DNA of 64,000 nt. It comes from Brasenia schreberi. Its lineage: Eukaryota; Streptophyta; Magnoliopsida; Nymphaeales; Cabombaceae. Each line of letters starts with the position of its first letter. Positions within the stretch are counted from its first letter, which is position 1. This document shows positions 37,456 to 53,884 of the stretch, piece by piece. The stretch covers positions 27,487,501 through 27,551,500 of the forward strand of contig JAYKKT010000090.1 in the NCBI GenBank assembly GCA_036023115.1. The letters run 5' to 3'. The position numbers were made by a program, and so were the translations under genes. The notes beneath the pieces were generated by a model. That model was given only the letters and a program-made list of their open reading frames with translations. It made no database searches and was not told the DNA's origin.

Positions 37456-37747
37456 ATCAGAGTCATTTGTGATCGTGAGAACATTGATCATCGTCTCAGG
37501 AAGCCTATTGATCGTATCTTTGACCTTATTATAAGTTTAGATTTTTTTTCTCCTTCAATAATAAAGGGGTTTAACTTTCGTTTAAAGTTTTTGAACTATA
37601 GAACATGGGCCAAATCCACGAAAATTGGTGGGTTGTGGACCAAACTCATCATAAACAATGTGTTTGTCAAAAGACTGATAAGAGAACATCAAGTTGGTAC
37701 AGAAAATCAGGAGAGCTTGTGCCAATTGAATGCATTTGCCACTTATA

Positions 37748-40700
37748 ACAACAACAACAACTAAGCCTTTTCCCATACTAGATGGGGTCGGCTACATGCA
37801 TTCTTTGTTTCCACAGATCCCTATCATGTGCCATGTTTGAGTTAACTCACAATAAGCTAGATCATTCTTTATTGTTTCTTTTAGTACTTTCCAAATTTAG
37901 TTTTTCATACCTTCTTAGAGGTTCTTCTTTTGTTCTTCTATCTATATGTCCAAACCATCTTAAACGATATTCTCTCATTTTATCCTCTATTGGTGTCACT
38001 CCTAATTTGTTTCTAATAACCTCATTATGTATACGGTCATTTCTTGTATGACCACTCATCCATCTTAACATCTTCATTTCTGTCACAGACATCTTTTATA
38101 CATGTTGATGATTAACTGCCCAACACTAAGAACCATAAAACATGACAGGCCTAATTGTTGCTCCATAATATTTACCTTTTAACTTTAATGGTATCTTCTT
38201 ATCACAAAGAATACCTGGTGCTCCTCTCCATTTTAACCAACCAGCATTAACTCTATGCATAACATCTCCATCAATTCTTCCATCACTCTGAAAAATTGAC
38301 CTTAGGTATTTAAAATTTTCCTTTAAGGGGATGCAATGTGTGCCAATTTTAATTTCTATGTCCTCTGAGGTAACCAAATGATCAAACTTACATTCCATAT
38401 ATTATGTATTTGTTCTACTAAGTCGGAGGCCTTTTCTTTCTAATGTCTCTCTCCATAGTTCCAATTTTCTATTAACTTTTTCCTTAGACTCCTCAACTAA
38501 TATAATGTCATCTGCAAATAACATACACCAAGGTATTTCATCTTGAATATGTTTTGTTAACTCATCAATCACATTATAAATAAGTATGGACTTAAAGTTG
38601 ATCCTTGATGTAACCCAATATTAACTTCAAAGAAGTCTGTCATTCCTTCATTAGTCCCATGTTTTTGCACCATCGTACATGTCTCTAATAAGGTTAATAA
38701 ATGTCAATGGGATACCTCCTTTTACCAAAGTTCTCCAAAGAACCTCCCTCGGTACCCTATGATAAGCTTTTTCTAAATCAATAAATATCATGTGAAAGTC
38801 TTTCTTTTTTGCTCTAAAATATTCCATAAGACGTCTCAAAAGGTGAATCGCTTTAATAGTAGATCTGCCTGGCATGAATCCAAATCGGTTTTCTGTTGTA
38901 CTTAATACTTGTCTTAACCTACATTCGATAATTCTTTACAACAATTTCATAGTATGGTTCATTAACTTGATATCTCGATAGTTCACACAGTTTTGAATGT
39001 CTCCCTTGTTCTTATATATGGGTATAAGTGTACTTGCTCTCCATTCCTCGGGCATCTTTTGATTTTTTCATATTTCATTAAATAGTCTTGTGAGCCAAGT
39101 GATTCCTTTTTCTCCTACTATTTTTCAAACTTCTATAGGAATATTATCTAGTCCTACCGATTTACCACCCTTTATATGTTTAAGAGCCTCTTTGACTTTA
39201 TTCTTTTGAATACGTCGGTAAAAATTATGGTTTATATACTTTTATGATTTGGCTAACTCTCCTAAGCTAATACTGACATATTTATTTTCATTAAAAAGCT
39301 TATAAAAATAGTTTTTCCATCTATTTCTTATATTATCATTTGCCACTATAATTTTTTCATCCTCGTCCTTGATGCGTCTAACATAATTAAGATCTTTAGT
39401 TTTCTTATCTCTAGCCCTAGCTATCCTAAAAATATCTCTTTCACCCTCTTTTGAGTTGAGCTTTTTATATAAATCATCCAAAAATTTAGCTTTTGCTTTA
39501 CTCACGGCCTTTTTCGCTTCCTTCCTTACTTTCTTATAAACCTCTAAAGTTTCACTAGTTTTCTTAGCATAATGTAATTTATAACATTACCGCTTTGCCT
39601 TGATTTTATTTTGCACTACTTCACTCCACCACCAAGCTTCTTTTTGTGCCGGTAAACCTCCCTTAGATACACCTAACACATCTTTTGCCACTTTCCTAAT
39701 ATGTATAGCCATATTGTTCCACATATCACAAGGTGTACCAACATAATTTCAAACATCTCCTTGAAGGACTTTTTGTTTAAATATATCTTCTTTCTCACTT
39801 TTGAGGTTCCACCATTTAGTTCGAATAGTTCGATGCACTCATTTCTTCTTTGTCTATTTTTTAATTTGTAAATCTATAACTAAAAGTCGATGTTGGATGG
39901 TTAAGCTTTCTCCTAGAATTACCTTGCAATCTTTACAACACGCTCTATCTTTTTTTCTATAAATAAAGTAATCAATTTGTGTTTGTGATAAGCCACTCTT
40001 ATAAGTAATTAAATGTCATCTAGTTTTTTGAAGATTGTATTGACTATAAAGAGATCAAATGCCATAGCAAAATTTAAAATCTCCCTACCTTTCTCATTTA
40101 TATCCCCAAAACCAAAGTTTTTATGAATCTCTTGATAAACTAATGCCTCTTTACCGACATGTCCATTTAAGTTTCCTCATAAACAAATCATCTCCCTTTG
40201 TGGAATCTTTTGAATCACCTTATCCAACTCTTCCCAAAAAGTTGTCTTTATACTATCTTCTAGTCCTACTTGGGGTGCGTAAGCACAAACTATATTCAAA
40301 ACCTTTGCTCCTAACACTAATTTCAACGTCATGATTCGGTCACCATATCGTTGTATGTCTATTACACTATCCTTTAAATCTTTATTTATGATAATACCAA
40401 TTTCATTTCGAGCCTTTTATTTACCTGAGTACCATGATTTAAAACTTGTATCCTCTATCTCTTTTGCTTTTTCTCCAACCCATTTTGTCTCTTATAAACA
40501 TAGAATATGAATCTTTCTTCGAATCATAGTATCTACCACCTCCATTAGCTTACCGGATAATGTTTCAATATTCTAAGAACCAATACAAATCTTATTATTT
40601 AGGACTAGCTTCCTTACCCCTGCATCCGTCCATATTAAAAATGCGGAGAATCTCTCTGGAAATTATTCACTACATCCGGGCGGCAATGTAGCGAGACTAA

Positions 40701-40915
40701 CTTTTTTACGCACACCCGTCCATGATGTGGGAACCCTCTCTGCAATTGATTCACTATATTCGGGCGAAAATGTAGTGGCATTCGGGCTCTGAAGCACGTC
40801 GTTAGGCAGGAACGCCCTAAAGTAATGCTCATAATTTTTATAATCCATGTTATAAAAATTCAACGAAGTTTTACGCAGGCTGTCAGAAGCCTAACACAAC
40901 CCTCCTACTTTATCC
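37748..40915 (-). mobile_element. RTE-clade LINE, near full length, defective (copy 2)
   Basis: A (CAA)n tail at the left is followed by CTAAGCCTTTTCCCATACTA; homology to copy 1 continues to TTTATCCGGGG near 40915, about 30 bp short of the copy 1 5' end. Frames: 39242-39505 (before RT), 38651-38875 ([17 protein letters not shown]), 38126-38398 (thumb), 37862-38092 (C terminus). A deletion near 37885 removes the segment equivalent to 19170-19200. It shares four premature stops with copy 1. No clear target-site duplication was found. Confidence 0.92.
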
Positions 40916-41640
40916 GGGGTCGCATTTTAAGGTTCTCTTTAAAGACTATGCTCTCTTCCTTAGAGAGTCAGGAGAGGATGGAGAGGTCCACCGTAAATTT
41001 GCAAATATTTGCCTTTGCTCTCCGATTAGGCTGATTTTAGATATCAAGAATGCCTTGTGATCAGTGAACTGTATTTCTTATCAAGTCTTGCAGAAGAAGA
41101 TGAGGTCTTGCTTAAACTGATCTGTGCTTTCTAGTGGAGCTTAAGGTTTCATGTTCTTACACAATGACATTTCACTGCATAAACTTCGTTCTGGACAATT
41201 TCTGTTACTTTATGATGACATTTTCTTTTAAATGTACAGATTCCTCTGATGAAAGGTCCTAGTAACAGCACAAGCAAAAGTAATCTTTGCCTTGTGAGTT
41301 TTCAGTTGGAGGCATATTGCATCCTAGGCATGTTTTCTCATATGCCCTTATGTTTGTGGTTGTTGAACATATTGAAGCCTAAGATTGATATCCCTGTGTA
41401 CTGTTGGTAGATATCCCTGAGTTTCGGACCAAGCTGACCTTGATGGACAACTTGTTCTCATCCTGACAAATGATTATTTGGTCATCAGGACATGCCTGGT
41501 GTTTATCTTGATCTTCTACCAGTTGTACTTCTCTTACTAGGTCCATGGATGAACCATGAGTACTTAAAAGGGCTTCAAATTTGATTTTTGACAGCTACGT
41601 TATCGTGTTATCATAGCCAAATCGCTTGGACTATTGTTCT
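40916..41640. other. Intergenic, no gene seen
   Basis: No supported gene. A stretch at about 41241-41295, preceded by TACAG, looks exon-like but has no recognised product. Confidence 0.4.
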
Positions 41641-41649
41641 ATTTTATTG

Positions 41650-41755
41650 TATTTATCTTTTGACGGGTTAGACAGACCCTAATCAGATGCGCCGGGTATG
41701 GAATTCCTGACCTTTTGTCACGGAGCAGACCCTCTGAGCCAGTGATTAACCTCTT
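41650..41755 (-). mobile_element. tRNA-derived SINE remnant
   Basis: The minus strand reads ATCACTGGCTCAGAGGGTCT and GGTCAGGAATTCCATACCC, matching the A- and B-box layout of the SINE family at 12116 and 23745, with the shared body motif CCCGTCAAAAG. Confidence 0.6.
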
Positions 41756-43020
41756 TTGTTTTAATCATGTTTTGTGTGTGCTTGGTAAACATTGATATTG
41801 TGCCTTTGCAAGATTGGTTTTATAATTGTCCTTTGGAATTTAAATTGCAGGAGAATGCAGAGAAAGCTGAATGCGACCCAGGCAAATCCCTGGTGACAAG
41901 GAGGATCCTGTTGTATGACTTGGAGTATTCATTCTTCCTAATGTAGATAAGAAACCCAGTCTTCCTAGCGATTTTGTTACTATTTTTGGCTCGCAGCTTC
42001 CATTTATCTCTGTGCTGGCAGAGGATTAACTACTGATTGGTGAAGCAGAAGGCTGGAATATTACTGACGAACCATTTTGCACTAGTTTTTGAGTCTAACG
42101 TCTGAAGGAAAACCCATTTTGTGAGGGAAAGCTCAAAATAGCCTAGAAATTCAATTTTGGGTTTCAGGAATGTCAATTTTGTTATATTTAAACGTTGTAC
42201 ATATTGACAATAAAAGAAGTTACTGCTCTGGGGAACAGGCAAGGAGAAAGCTGTAACTTTCATTTTGTTGAAAGAGGTCCAAGTTCAAATTCGTGGGAAG
42301 AGGAAGGCATAGAGAAGGTAATGCTTATCATCTTCTCCAAAATCATCTTTGCGATGTGAAAATCAGGAAGCACCCGTTTCTCTCTGACTCTTATTTGCAG
42401 AGGCGCCCTTGTTAAATATTCTTTTTTGTGGTGCCAGCAAAGGCTGCTTGTAACTAATTATTTCTATCGTTTATACATCACAGGTTTTTGTGTCAGGGGA
42501 TTATATACCGTATTTCGATAAGCTTATTGGATATGTTTGCTGATTGCTTTGTGTTGTCATGTTTTCAGATTCTCAGTCAAGTAGGAGATGCGTCACCAAA
42601 TTGGAGTTTTGTAAAGTCAAGTTTCGAAAGACAGTATTAAACGTTCTGTTTAAAAACCGGATAGTTTCCTCGAAAAACTTCTTTTGGTTTTACTTTTGTC
42701 CATGGCTAACCTTTCAGCTGGCCCAATGTTGTCCGTTAGTTTACGTAGCAAAATGCTTTACGTAGCAAAATGCACTAAAGTGATGTTACTCATGTGAGCC
42801 CCAAGAAAATTATTAAAGTATGAAGGCAATGCAATATGGGCGGCAACCCGAGAGAGGATCGGGGCACTAGAATGTGCACCAGTTGGAGTTTTCTCCTTCT
42901 CGTCCACCTCATTTTTATGAACAAGAATACAGGATCACCAGAGTTTGTGTGTGTGCCAAAGAGAGACCTATGGTTAAATGTATATAACCAAAAAGGGTTA
43001 TGTCGACCATGAATAATGAT
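41756..43020. other. Intergenic, no gene assigned
   Basis: An open segment preceded by TTGCAG at about 41845-41946 encodes CDPGKSLVTRRILLYDLEYS and then a stop. It looks like a terminal exon but belongs to no family I recognise. A GGCAATGCAATATGGGCGG stretch near 42826 resembles the very 5' end of the RTE family. Confidence 0.35.
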
Positions 43021-43021
43021 C

Positions 43022-43053
43022 TCGAATATATATATAAATAAATAAATAAATAA

Positions 43054-43126
<73 letters not shown>
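43022..43126. repeat. (AAAT)n(TA)n(GA)n compound microsatellite
   Basis: AAAT-type units pass into TA and then GA runs. Confidence 0.95.
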
Positions 43127-43128
<2 letters not shown>

Positions 43129-43852
43129 TAATAGGGTTTTATGGGGTATAGACTCCTGAATAGTAGCGACTCGATTATCCTTGATGGTCTGTCGGATAAG
43201 AGGTTGTCTAGATTAGTCATTTGAGAGTATATACTGTTGGAAGACTTTATCTATAATATATATATAGAGAGAGGATTATGTCCACTGTTAACACTGCTCA
43301 CTAATGTTTTCAAATTGCTTTTTAGGGTTTTGAAGATATGAGTATAATAACATTGCTCTTCGTACATTTTCAAAACCTTTTAAAAATTTAAATTATATTT
43401 ATATGATAGAAACCGAATGAGTTGGTATGTTTTATATGTATATATATAGAAAGAGAGAATAATCCATTCACATACTCATTCATACTAAAATGTTCTTAAA
43501 TATCTCGATTATTTAATCTAACCATTGAAATCTTTAAAGCAAAAAAGCAAATGAGACCTTTAAAACAAAAAACAAAATAATACTAATTGTATTTAATGCA
43601 CTTTAAAAAGTACCATGATTTTTTTATTTTTTAAATTTAAATTTTAACCGTTGATCTTATGGATCGACCGGTTGAGAATTTTAAGGATTTCTGAGCATGT
43701 GTGAATGCTCATTCATGCTAAAATCTTCTTAAGGCAAAAACAAAAATAATACTAAAATGTACCTTTGACTTTTTAAATCGATCTTTTAACGACTTTGAAC
43801 ATTAATGGCGTGTGCGTATTCACCATGTTTTCCCTCTCCCTCCTTTCTCTCT

Positions 43853-43854
<2 letters not shown>

Positions 43855-43938
<84 letters not shown>
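43855..43938. repeat. (CA)n(TA)n microsatellite
   Basis: A short CA run is followed by about 30 TA units. Confidence 0.95.
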
Positions 43939-43941
<3 letters not shown>

Positions 43942-44248
43942 CACCTCTCTCGCTACATATTTTCTTTCTCTATTATCCATCTTTCTTAACATCTCTCCCA
44001 GATCTCATGGTATTTGAAACGAATAAAATACATTAGAGGTAGCATAGTTCAACTTCTCTCTCGCTAGAGGTTCAACCTCGTTTCTGTAAAATCATGAATG
44101 ATCTAGCACTAAAAATTTTCGCATTCGGTGGGTGCCATGAATTATTGTCGACAAGGAATCACATATTAGCATATCTTTTGGTGCCAGATTATTGTCGTTC
44201 ATATCATTCATGGCACCCACCAATCGCTGGCTCTGTGGCACAGTGCAT

Positions 44249-44258
<10 letters not shown>

Positions 44259-44324
<66 letters not shown>
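44259..44324. repeat. (GA)n microsatellite
   Basis: About 33 uninterrupted GA units, downstream of the SWEET stop codon. Confidence 0.95.
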
Positions 44325-44326
<2 letters not shown>

Positions 44327-44471
44327 GTTTGAAGTTTAATATGGCAGGTTGGACTGCATTTGTTTAACAAAGCACAATAGTCGTGGAAAGAAACACTTGC
44401 AGTCTGCTGTATCGTAATTTCCTACCGTTAGACTGCCAGTTGTTGCTAAGTAACACAAGTAACTCTCTCTC

Positions 44472-47277
<2,806 letters not shown>

Positions 47278-48093
47278 GATGAATGAAAATCTAAATCAAA
47301 CACTAGAATGAATGAGGAAGTGGGATGTATTGAGTGAATATGGTGCATGACAGCCTGGTTTGTTGGGTATATATGGTGAAATAAGGACCGCGAAAAAAGA
47401 TTCTAATGAAAAAGTGTAATAGAAGTGTAGTGTAGTGAAATCTGTGATTGTATATCCAAAGCAGTAAAATGCAATTGGTTCAGGCTTTCTCTCTCTCTAA
47501 CTTCTGTCATTTTTCTCAGTTTTCCCTTTTCAGTTGCTTTTTGGCATCAAGAACGTGTAAAAGCATTTCTGCTTACGTGAAAATAAAACACATAAGAGAT
47601 AGGATTGCATTTAATGGTGGGTTGGTATCGTGGCACTAGTTTCAAGAGCCTCAAGGCCCCCGCCAATTCCTACTTAACTAGGCTCGAACTTTGTTTTGCA
47701 CTTATCCTTCTTCTGTGCATCATCATCTTAAAGCTTTAGCCACACAGAGAGAGAGAGTTATTGCTTTACTAGAAGGTGGAGAACGCGGATCGTCTCCATT
47801 AAAATCGATTAGACACCATCTATTTACAATCATTTCTTTCCACATCTTTAAGTACAGATGCATGTAACTGGAAAGTGGAGTTCATTCACGAAGAGGTGTT
47901 TTGATTATTTGTTTCAAAAAGAAAGGATCTTGGGGTTTTTCTTTAGTGAAAAGGGATATATTACGATTTAAAAAAAACAGCATTGCCTTGTTTATGTTGA
48001 AAAACAGTGACTACTATCCCTGGTCCTGTTGTAATATTTTTCCTCATTGCGACTTATCCATGCTTAGTTGCCATGTAAGTGATCACCTTTACA
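47278..48093. other. SWEET upstream region
   Basis: The presumed promoter and 5' leader lie next to 47277. Beyond that no gene is supported. 47633-47700 contains CTAGGCTCGAACTTTG, which could be a diverged SINE B box. Confidence 0.4.
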
Positions 48094-48265
48094 TGGCCGG
48101 TTTCAAGCGTGGATAAGGGAGGAGGGTCATATAAGGCTTCGGACGCTCATAAAACTTTGTTGAACTTATTTACCATGAATTCTACAAAATTATGATAGGT
48201 CTTTATGAAAACAAAGAATCTATGTAGTCGTCCCATCTAGTATGGGAAAAGGCTTAGTTGTTGTA
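48094..48265 (+). mobile_element. Internally deleted RTE derivative (~170 bp)
   Basis: The first ~110 bp (GGCCGGTTTCAAGCGTGGAT ... CTACAAAATTATGA) align with the sense-strand 5' end of the RTE copy at 19043-22175. The last ~60 bp (AAACAAAGAATCTATGTAGT ... GGCTTAGTTGTTGT) align with its 3' end. About 3 kb of ORF is missing between them. It is a short non-autonomous element that keeps both termini. Confidence 0.82.
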
Positions 48266-49500
48266 CAGTCTGTATAGTTACTAAACCTGATCATAAAAGA
48301 AGCAAGTTAAGCAATGATATTATCAAATTATTGAATATAGCCCCAGTCATGAGACAAAATCATGAGGTCTTTGAAGAGATTATGGCAGCTGAGGGCCTAT
48401 TATATGTACATAGGTTTGGTTTTAATTGTTCGGTTCCAACCTCCGAACCATGGACACAACCACATTTTTTTCCTTTTCGAACAGAATCAAACCAAACCAC
48501 AAAATAAATGAAGGCAAACAACTGATTTGACTTGATTTAATCAATTTAGCGGGGTTTTTGGCCACCCATAATCAAGAACGATATTGTTAAGAGTATTTAG
48601 CATATTACAGATGGTAGAATAAGTGCAATATATTGCGTAGCATAAACCTTGAACACTGTAGAATAAGTTATATGAACAAGTATGAAAAGCTTTGAAATCA
48701 ACAGTAAATCATGAACAATTATACTTTGAGGGAATTGAGCAATTTGTGGACCAAAGTAGTTTAAAAAAAGAATGCACTTTATCAAACTTGCTAAAAGTCG
48801 AAGAAGTCCACAAGTTATGAGCCATCACAAATCTATAATCATGAGTTGAAAAAATATCCGAAGTTTGTTAAAACATTGAAAGAAGATGCTAAAGCATGTT
48901 GTTTTGGGTTAAGTCGAACAAATATGACAAAAATAATGCATAATAGTGACTAGTAATCAAAATTCACTCCACTTAATGAGAAAGGAGGCTTTGTTTTGGT
49001 TTGATAGGAATTGAAAATGGTGTTGCGAATCTACAGGCCCATAACTTTGTAGAAATGGAAGGTGAAGAACTAATGTATGGTCCCACGCACAGATGCTGGT
49101 CCAAAGAAAGTGAAGATCTAAAGTATGGATCCGACTTGCACATTTTATTTGATTTGCCTTCTCATTGAGTATGGCTCCAGATCCAGATGGTTCCAAAGGT
49201 GGGTTGGATATGGTTTTGACTGGCTGGCCCAGGTCCATATCGGAGCCAATTCTATTATCAAACGTTCCAATTCGTGTTGGCCACCGCTATTAGTGGTGGA
49301 TTTGAGCCTAGATGGGTTCAATTATCTTCTATGGAGGTATTGTAGAAACCAATATCATGACACCAGAGGGACATTTTATCAACTAGTAGAACATGTCTGT
49401 TTGATGTTCACATACTTATCTAAGTTCTTATATTATGTATTCTCCTGATTACAATATGGAGTCCTCTCTCATTCTCATGAAAGAAAATTATAAAGCACAA
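48266..49500. other. Intergenic, no gene seen
   Basis: AT-rich. No coding frame has recognisable similarity. Confidence 0.5.
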
Positions 49501-49504
49501 TGAG

Positions 49505-49640
49505 CAATAGTTCACCGGGCTAGGGGGTCAACTCACAAGGTCTAGAGACCTCCTTTGTCCGGGCTTGAGATCGGCCATGCAAGAGTGATCCTTCCCACAT
49601 GTGGGTTAATCCTTCCTTAATTGCATTTAATGTTTTCCCC
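49505..49640 (+). mobile_element. tRNA-derived SINE
   Basis: The head reads ATAGTTCACCGGGCTAGGGG (A-box region), but the B-box region is diverged. The body contains GTCCGGGCTTGAGATCGGCC, which resembles the antisense of the RTE 5' end (22139-22160). Confidence 0.6.
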
Positions 49641-49963
49641 CCTTTGTTTGACTGGGTTTAAAAACCAGCAAGAAATACATAAAAGTTTTCGTCCGTCAGA
49701 TGAATTTAAAGATCACAGACCTCTCTAAAAGACACCATATTTTACCTTTCGAGGTGCCTTGGTATTGTACAAGAAAGTAAATGGATTGGATATGGATTTA
49801 CCCAGTCTTATTAATTGGGCATAAGTTAATGAGATTTGGATACAAATACGAAAAAGAAATGCAAGTCGTATAATATACATCGTAATCACTTTAGATATCA
49901 GATAGCGGATAATTTGGATATATTTGAAAAAGCAGAACCCACACAAATTCAGTAACCATCAGT

Positions 49964-50615
<652 letters not shown>

Positions 50616-50708
50616 GTGTATTAAATATTAAAAATACACCAATATTTTTAATTCAAATATTTTGATCATGCTAATCAAATATGAAGAAGATTTTGAACAT
50701 TTACCCCC

Positions 50709-50862
<154 letters not shown>

Positions 50863-51371
50863 CTGTGTGGTTTAACTAAAGTAGAGTTATATCCTGTTAG
50901 TTTGCTTTCCCAGAAAATAGATCAGGCAACATTTCTGTAGATAAGAAAAAGCTTGTCTATGCTTTGGTCAATCCATGTGGCGTTAATTGAGGGTCGATCA
51001 TGCATGGGCAAAACATGCGCCCCCTCTTATCTCTCTCTCTCTCCGTATATCTATATACTTTGTTCATTATCATTTCCAAATTCTCACATAACTGTTCTAC
51101 TTTTAGAGTAGCCGACAACGATGTGAGGAGGAAACCATTCTCTCTCTCTCTCTCTCTAGTTTTGTCTTACGAATTAACTTCATTGCTTTTTAGTGTAACA
51201 AAAAATAAAAAATAATTAGAATTTGAAACATTTCAACAATTAAACTTCAACTGCTCAGTTATTCACATAACGGTAGTGACTTCTAATATACATCAAACAA
51301 CGTGGAGTTGCTTATACGTTCTCATTCTTTCGTGTTAAAAGCTAAAGGAAGAGAATATAAAGTACAATGAC

Positions 51372-51425
51372 GGATATTAGGGATCCATGTAGCTGACGCC
51401 ACTTAGAGTAGGAGAAGGCATGTTT
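51372..51425 (+). mobile_element. Diverged RTE 3' tail
   Basis: GATCCATGTAGCTGACGCCA followed by GAGTAGGAGAAGGC matches the family 3' end with several substitutions; the TTG tail is lost. Confidence 0.6.
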
Positions 51426-51643
51426 CCGGTTTTGATTTTTGTACGACCTTTCTGTTAAAACGAGTCCTCACTAGTGACTGGCGTCATCGACCAACTTCTT
51501 TCATTAGTCTAACAAACTATTCACTGATTTAGAGGGGCTTTTATGTACGCTTTCAAACGACGGGCAGTTACATGTAATATTTGAAACATTAGGCCGTAGT
51601 TCTCTCTCTCTCTCTCTCTCTATCTATATATATAATGAGAGTT

Positions 51644-53884
51644 CACTGGTACAAATTCAAGCTTTTGCCACAATGAGCCCAACTATTCTAGCGGTTATAA
51701 CCCTCAAAATATTTCGGAGAACAATTTCGAGGGTTAAACTGTTGGAAATAGGATAAAAAATGTTTTATTTTTATGGTAGTGTACCTCAATTTCGGCGGTT
51801 GGAACCATAAAAGATGTTTTATTTTTATCCCGACAATTCTTTTGATTATTTCCGGCAGTTCCAACGACTGGAAATAGTTTTATAATTGGGACCACTAAAT
51901 CCCTAATCCTCTTTCTTTCTTGCTCTCTCTCTCTCTCTCTCTCGCGTGTGATTTCGGCAACCAAATCCCTTTGTAGCAAGATTTAAGGTAACAATCTCTC
52001 TCGATTTTACAACTTTTTCTCTCACTCTCGATTTTCCGACGACTCTTTCTCGATTCCGGTGACCAAATCCCTTTGCTGCAAGATCTAACGTAACAATCTC
52101 TCTCTACTCTCTAGTTAATCTCTCATTGATTCATTCCTTTCATAATTCCTTCATTGTTAGACGCTACAAATTCATATTAGTCATTCTTGTTTTTTCCAAT
52201 TGTTAGATCATATTCTTGCTTTTGTTGGGGATCTCGTATCTTAACCTTTCTTTTTCAATTTCTATCATATGATGTTAGGAAGGCTACAACACTTAGTCCC
52301 AATGAATCACACTAACGATAGCATTTTCATCATACATCTTGACCTTTTCTTTTAGATTTCTATCATGTGCTGCTAAGAAAGGCTATAATAATTAGTCCCA
52401 ATGAATCATTCTAAAGTTGGTGAATTAACATGTGTGAATCAAAGTATAAAACATTGTGATTTTCTAATTTTTGTATTTGTATACTTGACTATCTTTAATG
52501 TATGATGTTCTTAGGAAAAATATGGAGAGAGATGATATAGCCATCATAAGTTGGATCTACAAGCCTAAGAATTGTAACGAACGTTTGCAAGATAATGAAT
52601 ATAGAGTTGATCTTCTTACATTTATAGAACATATGCTTATGTTGGATTATTTAAGATCAATATACCCTGACTTCATCAATACAAAATCGAGTAACATCAT
52701 TAGAGGGTGCCTTTGGAGATATGTCTCACAAACTTGACAATATAGTAAATAAAATGATCACTCTAGTCAATCTCTTATGCCAATGATATATATGTATATT
52801 ATCCATGTTATTTTTTTGTTATAACATGAAATATATCATATTAAATTATAATAAATTTATGTTTTAGTTTATAGAGATACATCAGATATTTTGTGACTTA
52901 GATGCAAGATCCTTCAATTTAACGCAACAACGGTCATCACAGGTAAATTATCTTTGCTTGTAGTGATCTTTCATTACTTCACATGTTTGGAAATATATTT
53001 AATCTTACATATATGTGACATTTGAGATAACAATCTATATAAGAAGAATTATTTATTTTATTACTTCAAATTTGTAATAGTGATTGTTATGAGAATATTG
53101 CTTTATATACCTTTAAAAATTTATGTTATATGTTTGATAATGAAGGCCACTAATCTTATCTTTAAGTACGTATCGTGTTTTATTCTATATTGCATGAATC
53201 ACAAAACACAAAAACTAATAAAAGAGATGATCGGCAGTGACCTTCTACACTAGCTTTATAATAAACTATGGATGGTGATCTTTGTTATATTTGATCTATT
53301 TCTTTTTATTTATGTACTTGTTTTAGATGTTTGTAATTTTGAATATTGGCCTTGGATATATTCGGTCTATATGTATATACTCGATTTAAAAGTTTGTAAT
53401 ATTGTATACTGAATTTTGTTTTATTTGGCTATATGGCATTTATGTACTTGTTCTAAATGTTTGTACGTTGGACATTGATCTTTGTAGATATATACAAATA
53501 TGCAAGATAATTTATATTTTGATAATATAAAATTATATATTAAATATTTGTGGTGGATTCTATTCCAAACTCTATGCAATTTTTTTGGGGGTAATGTAAG
53601 CATATTATTTTCGATAGTTTTCCACAAGGCATTTTCGACAGTCCAATCATTGACAAAAAGGATTCCAAAAATTCTTTTTTTGTATTTTTTGATACATTTT
53701 TATCTACTAGAGGAAGCGTCAGAAATTGACCATTTCTGGCAGTTGTTTGAGTATTTCTAAGGATTGTTTAGGTTTCTTTTATTTTGGACAGACTTATTTT
53801 TGGGTTTTAAGTCTTTTCCGATTGTTCAAACTGCTGGAAAAAAAAGTTTCCGAGACTGCCATAAATAACCATTTTGTATGAGTG
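51644..53884. mobile_element. CACTA-like non-autonomous transposon
   Basis: The left end is CACTGGTACAAA (51644) and the right end (53884, reverse complement) is CACTCATACAAA. Both subterminal regions carry repeated motifs in both orientations, such as TTTCGGCGGTTGGAACC, TTCCGGCAGTTCCAACG and TTCCGATTGTTCAAACTG, typical of CACTA/En-Spm elements. The flanking 3-mers are GTT and ATT, so the TSD is imperfect. No transposase was recognised; an 80-codon frame at 52498-52737 (MYDVLRKNMERDDIAIISWI) has no known domain. Confidence 0.7.

Noticed and set aside
37582..37776. Short minus-strand frame near 37.6 kb
   Set aside because: Its first part is the LINE 3' tail; the rest has no similarity.
43795..44370. 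Frames with His-Thr, Ile-Tyr and Leu-Ser repeats
   Set aside because: They are translated CA, TA and GA simple repeats.
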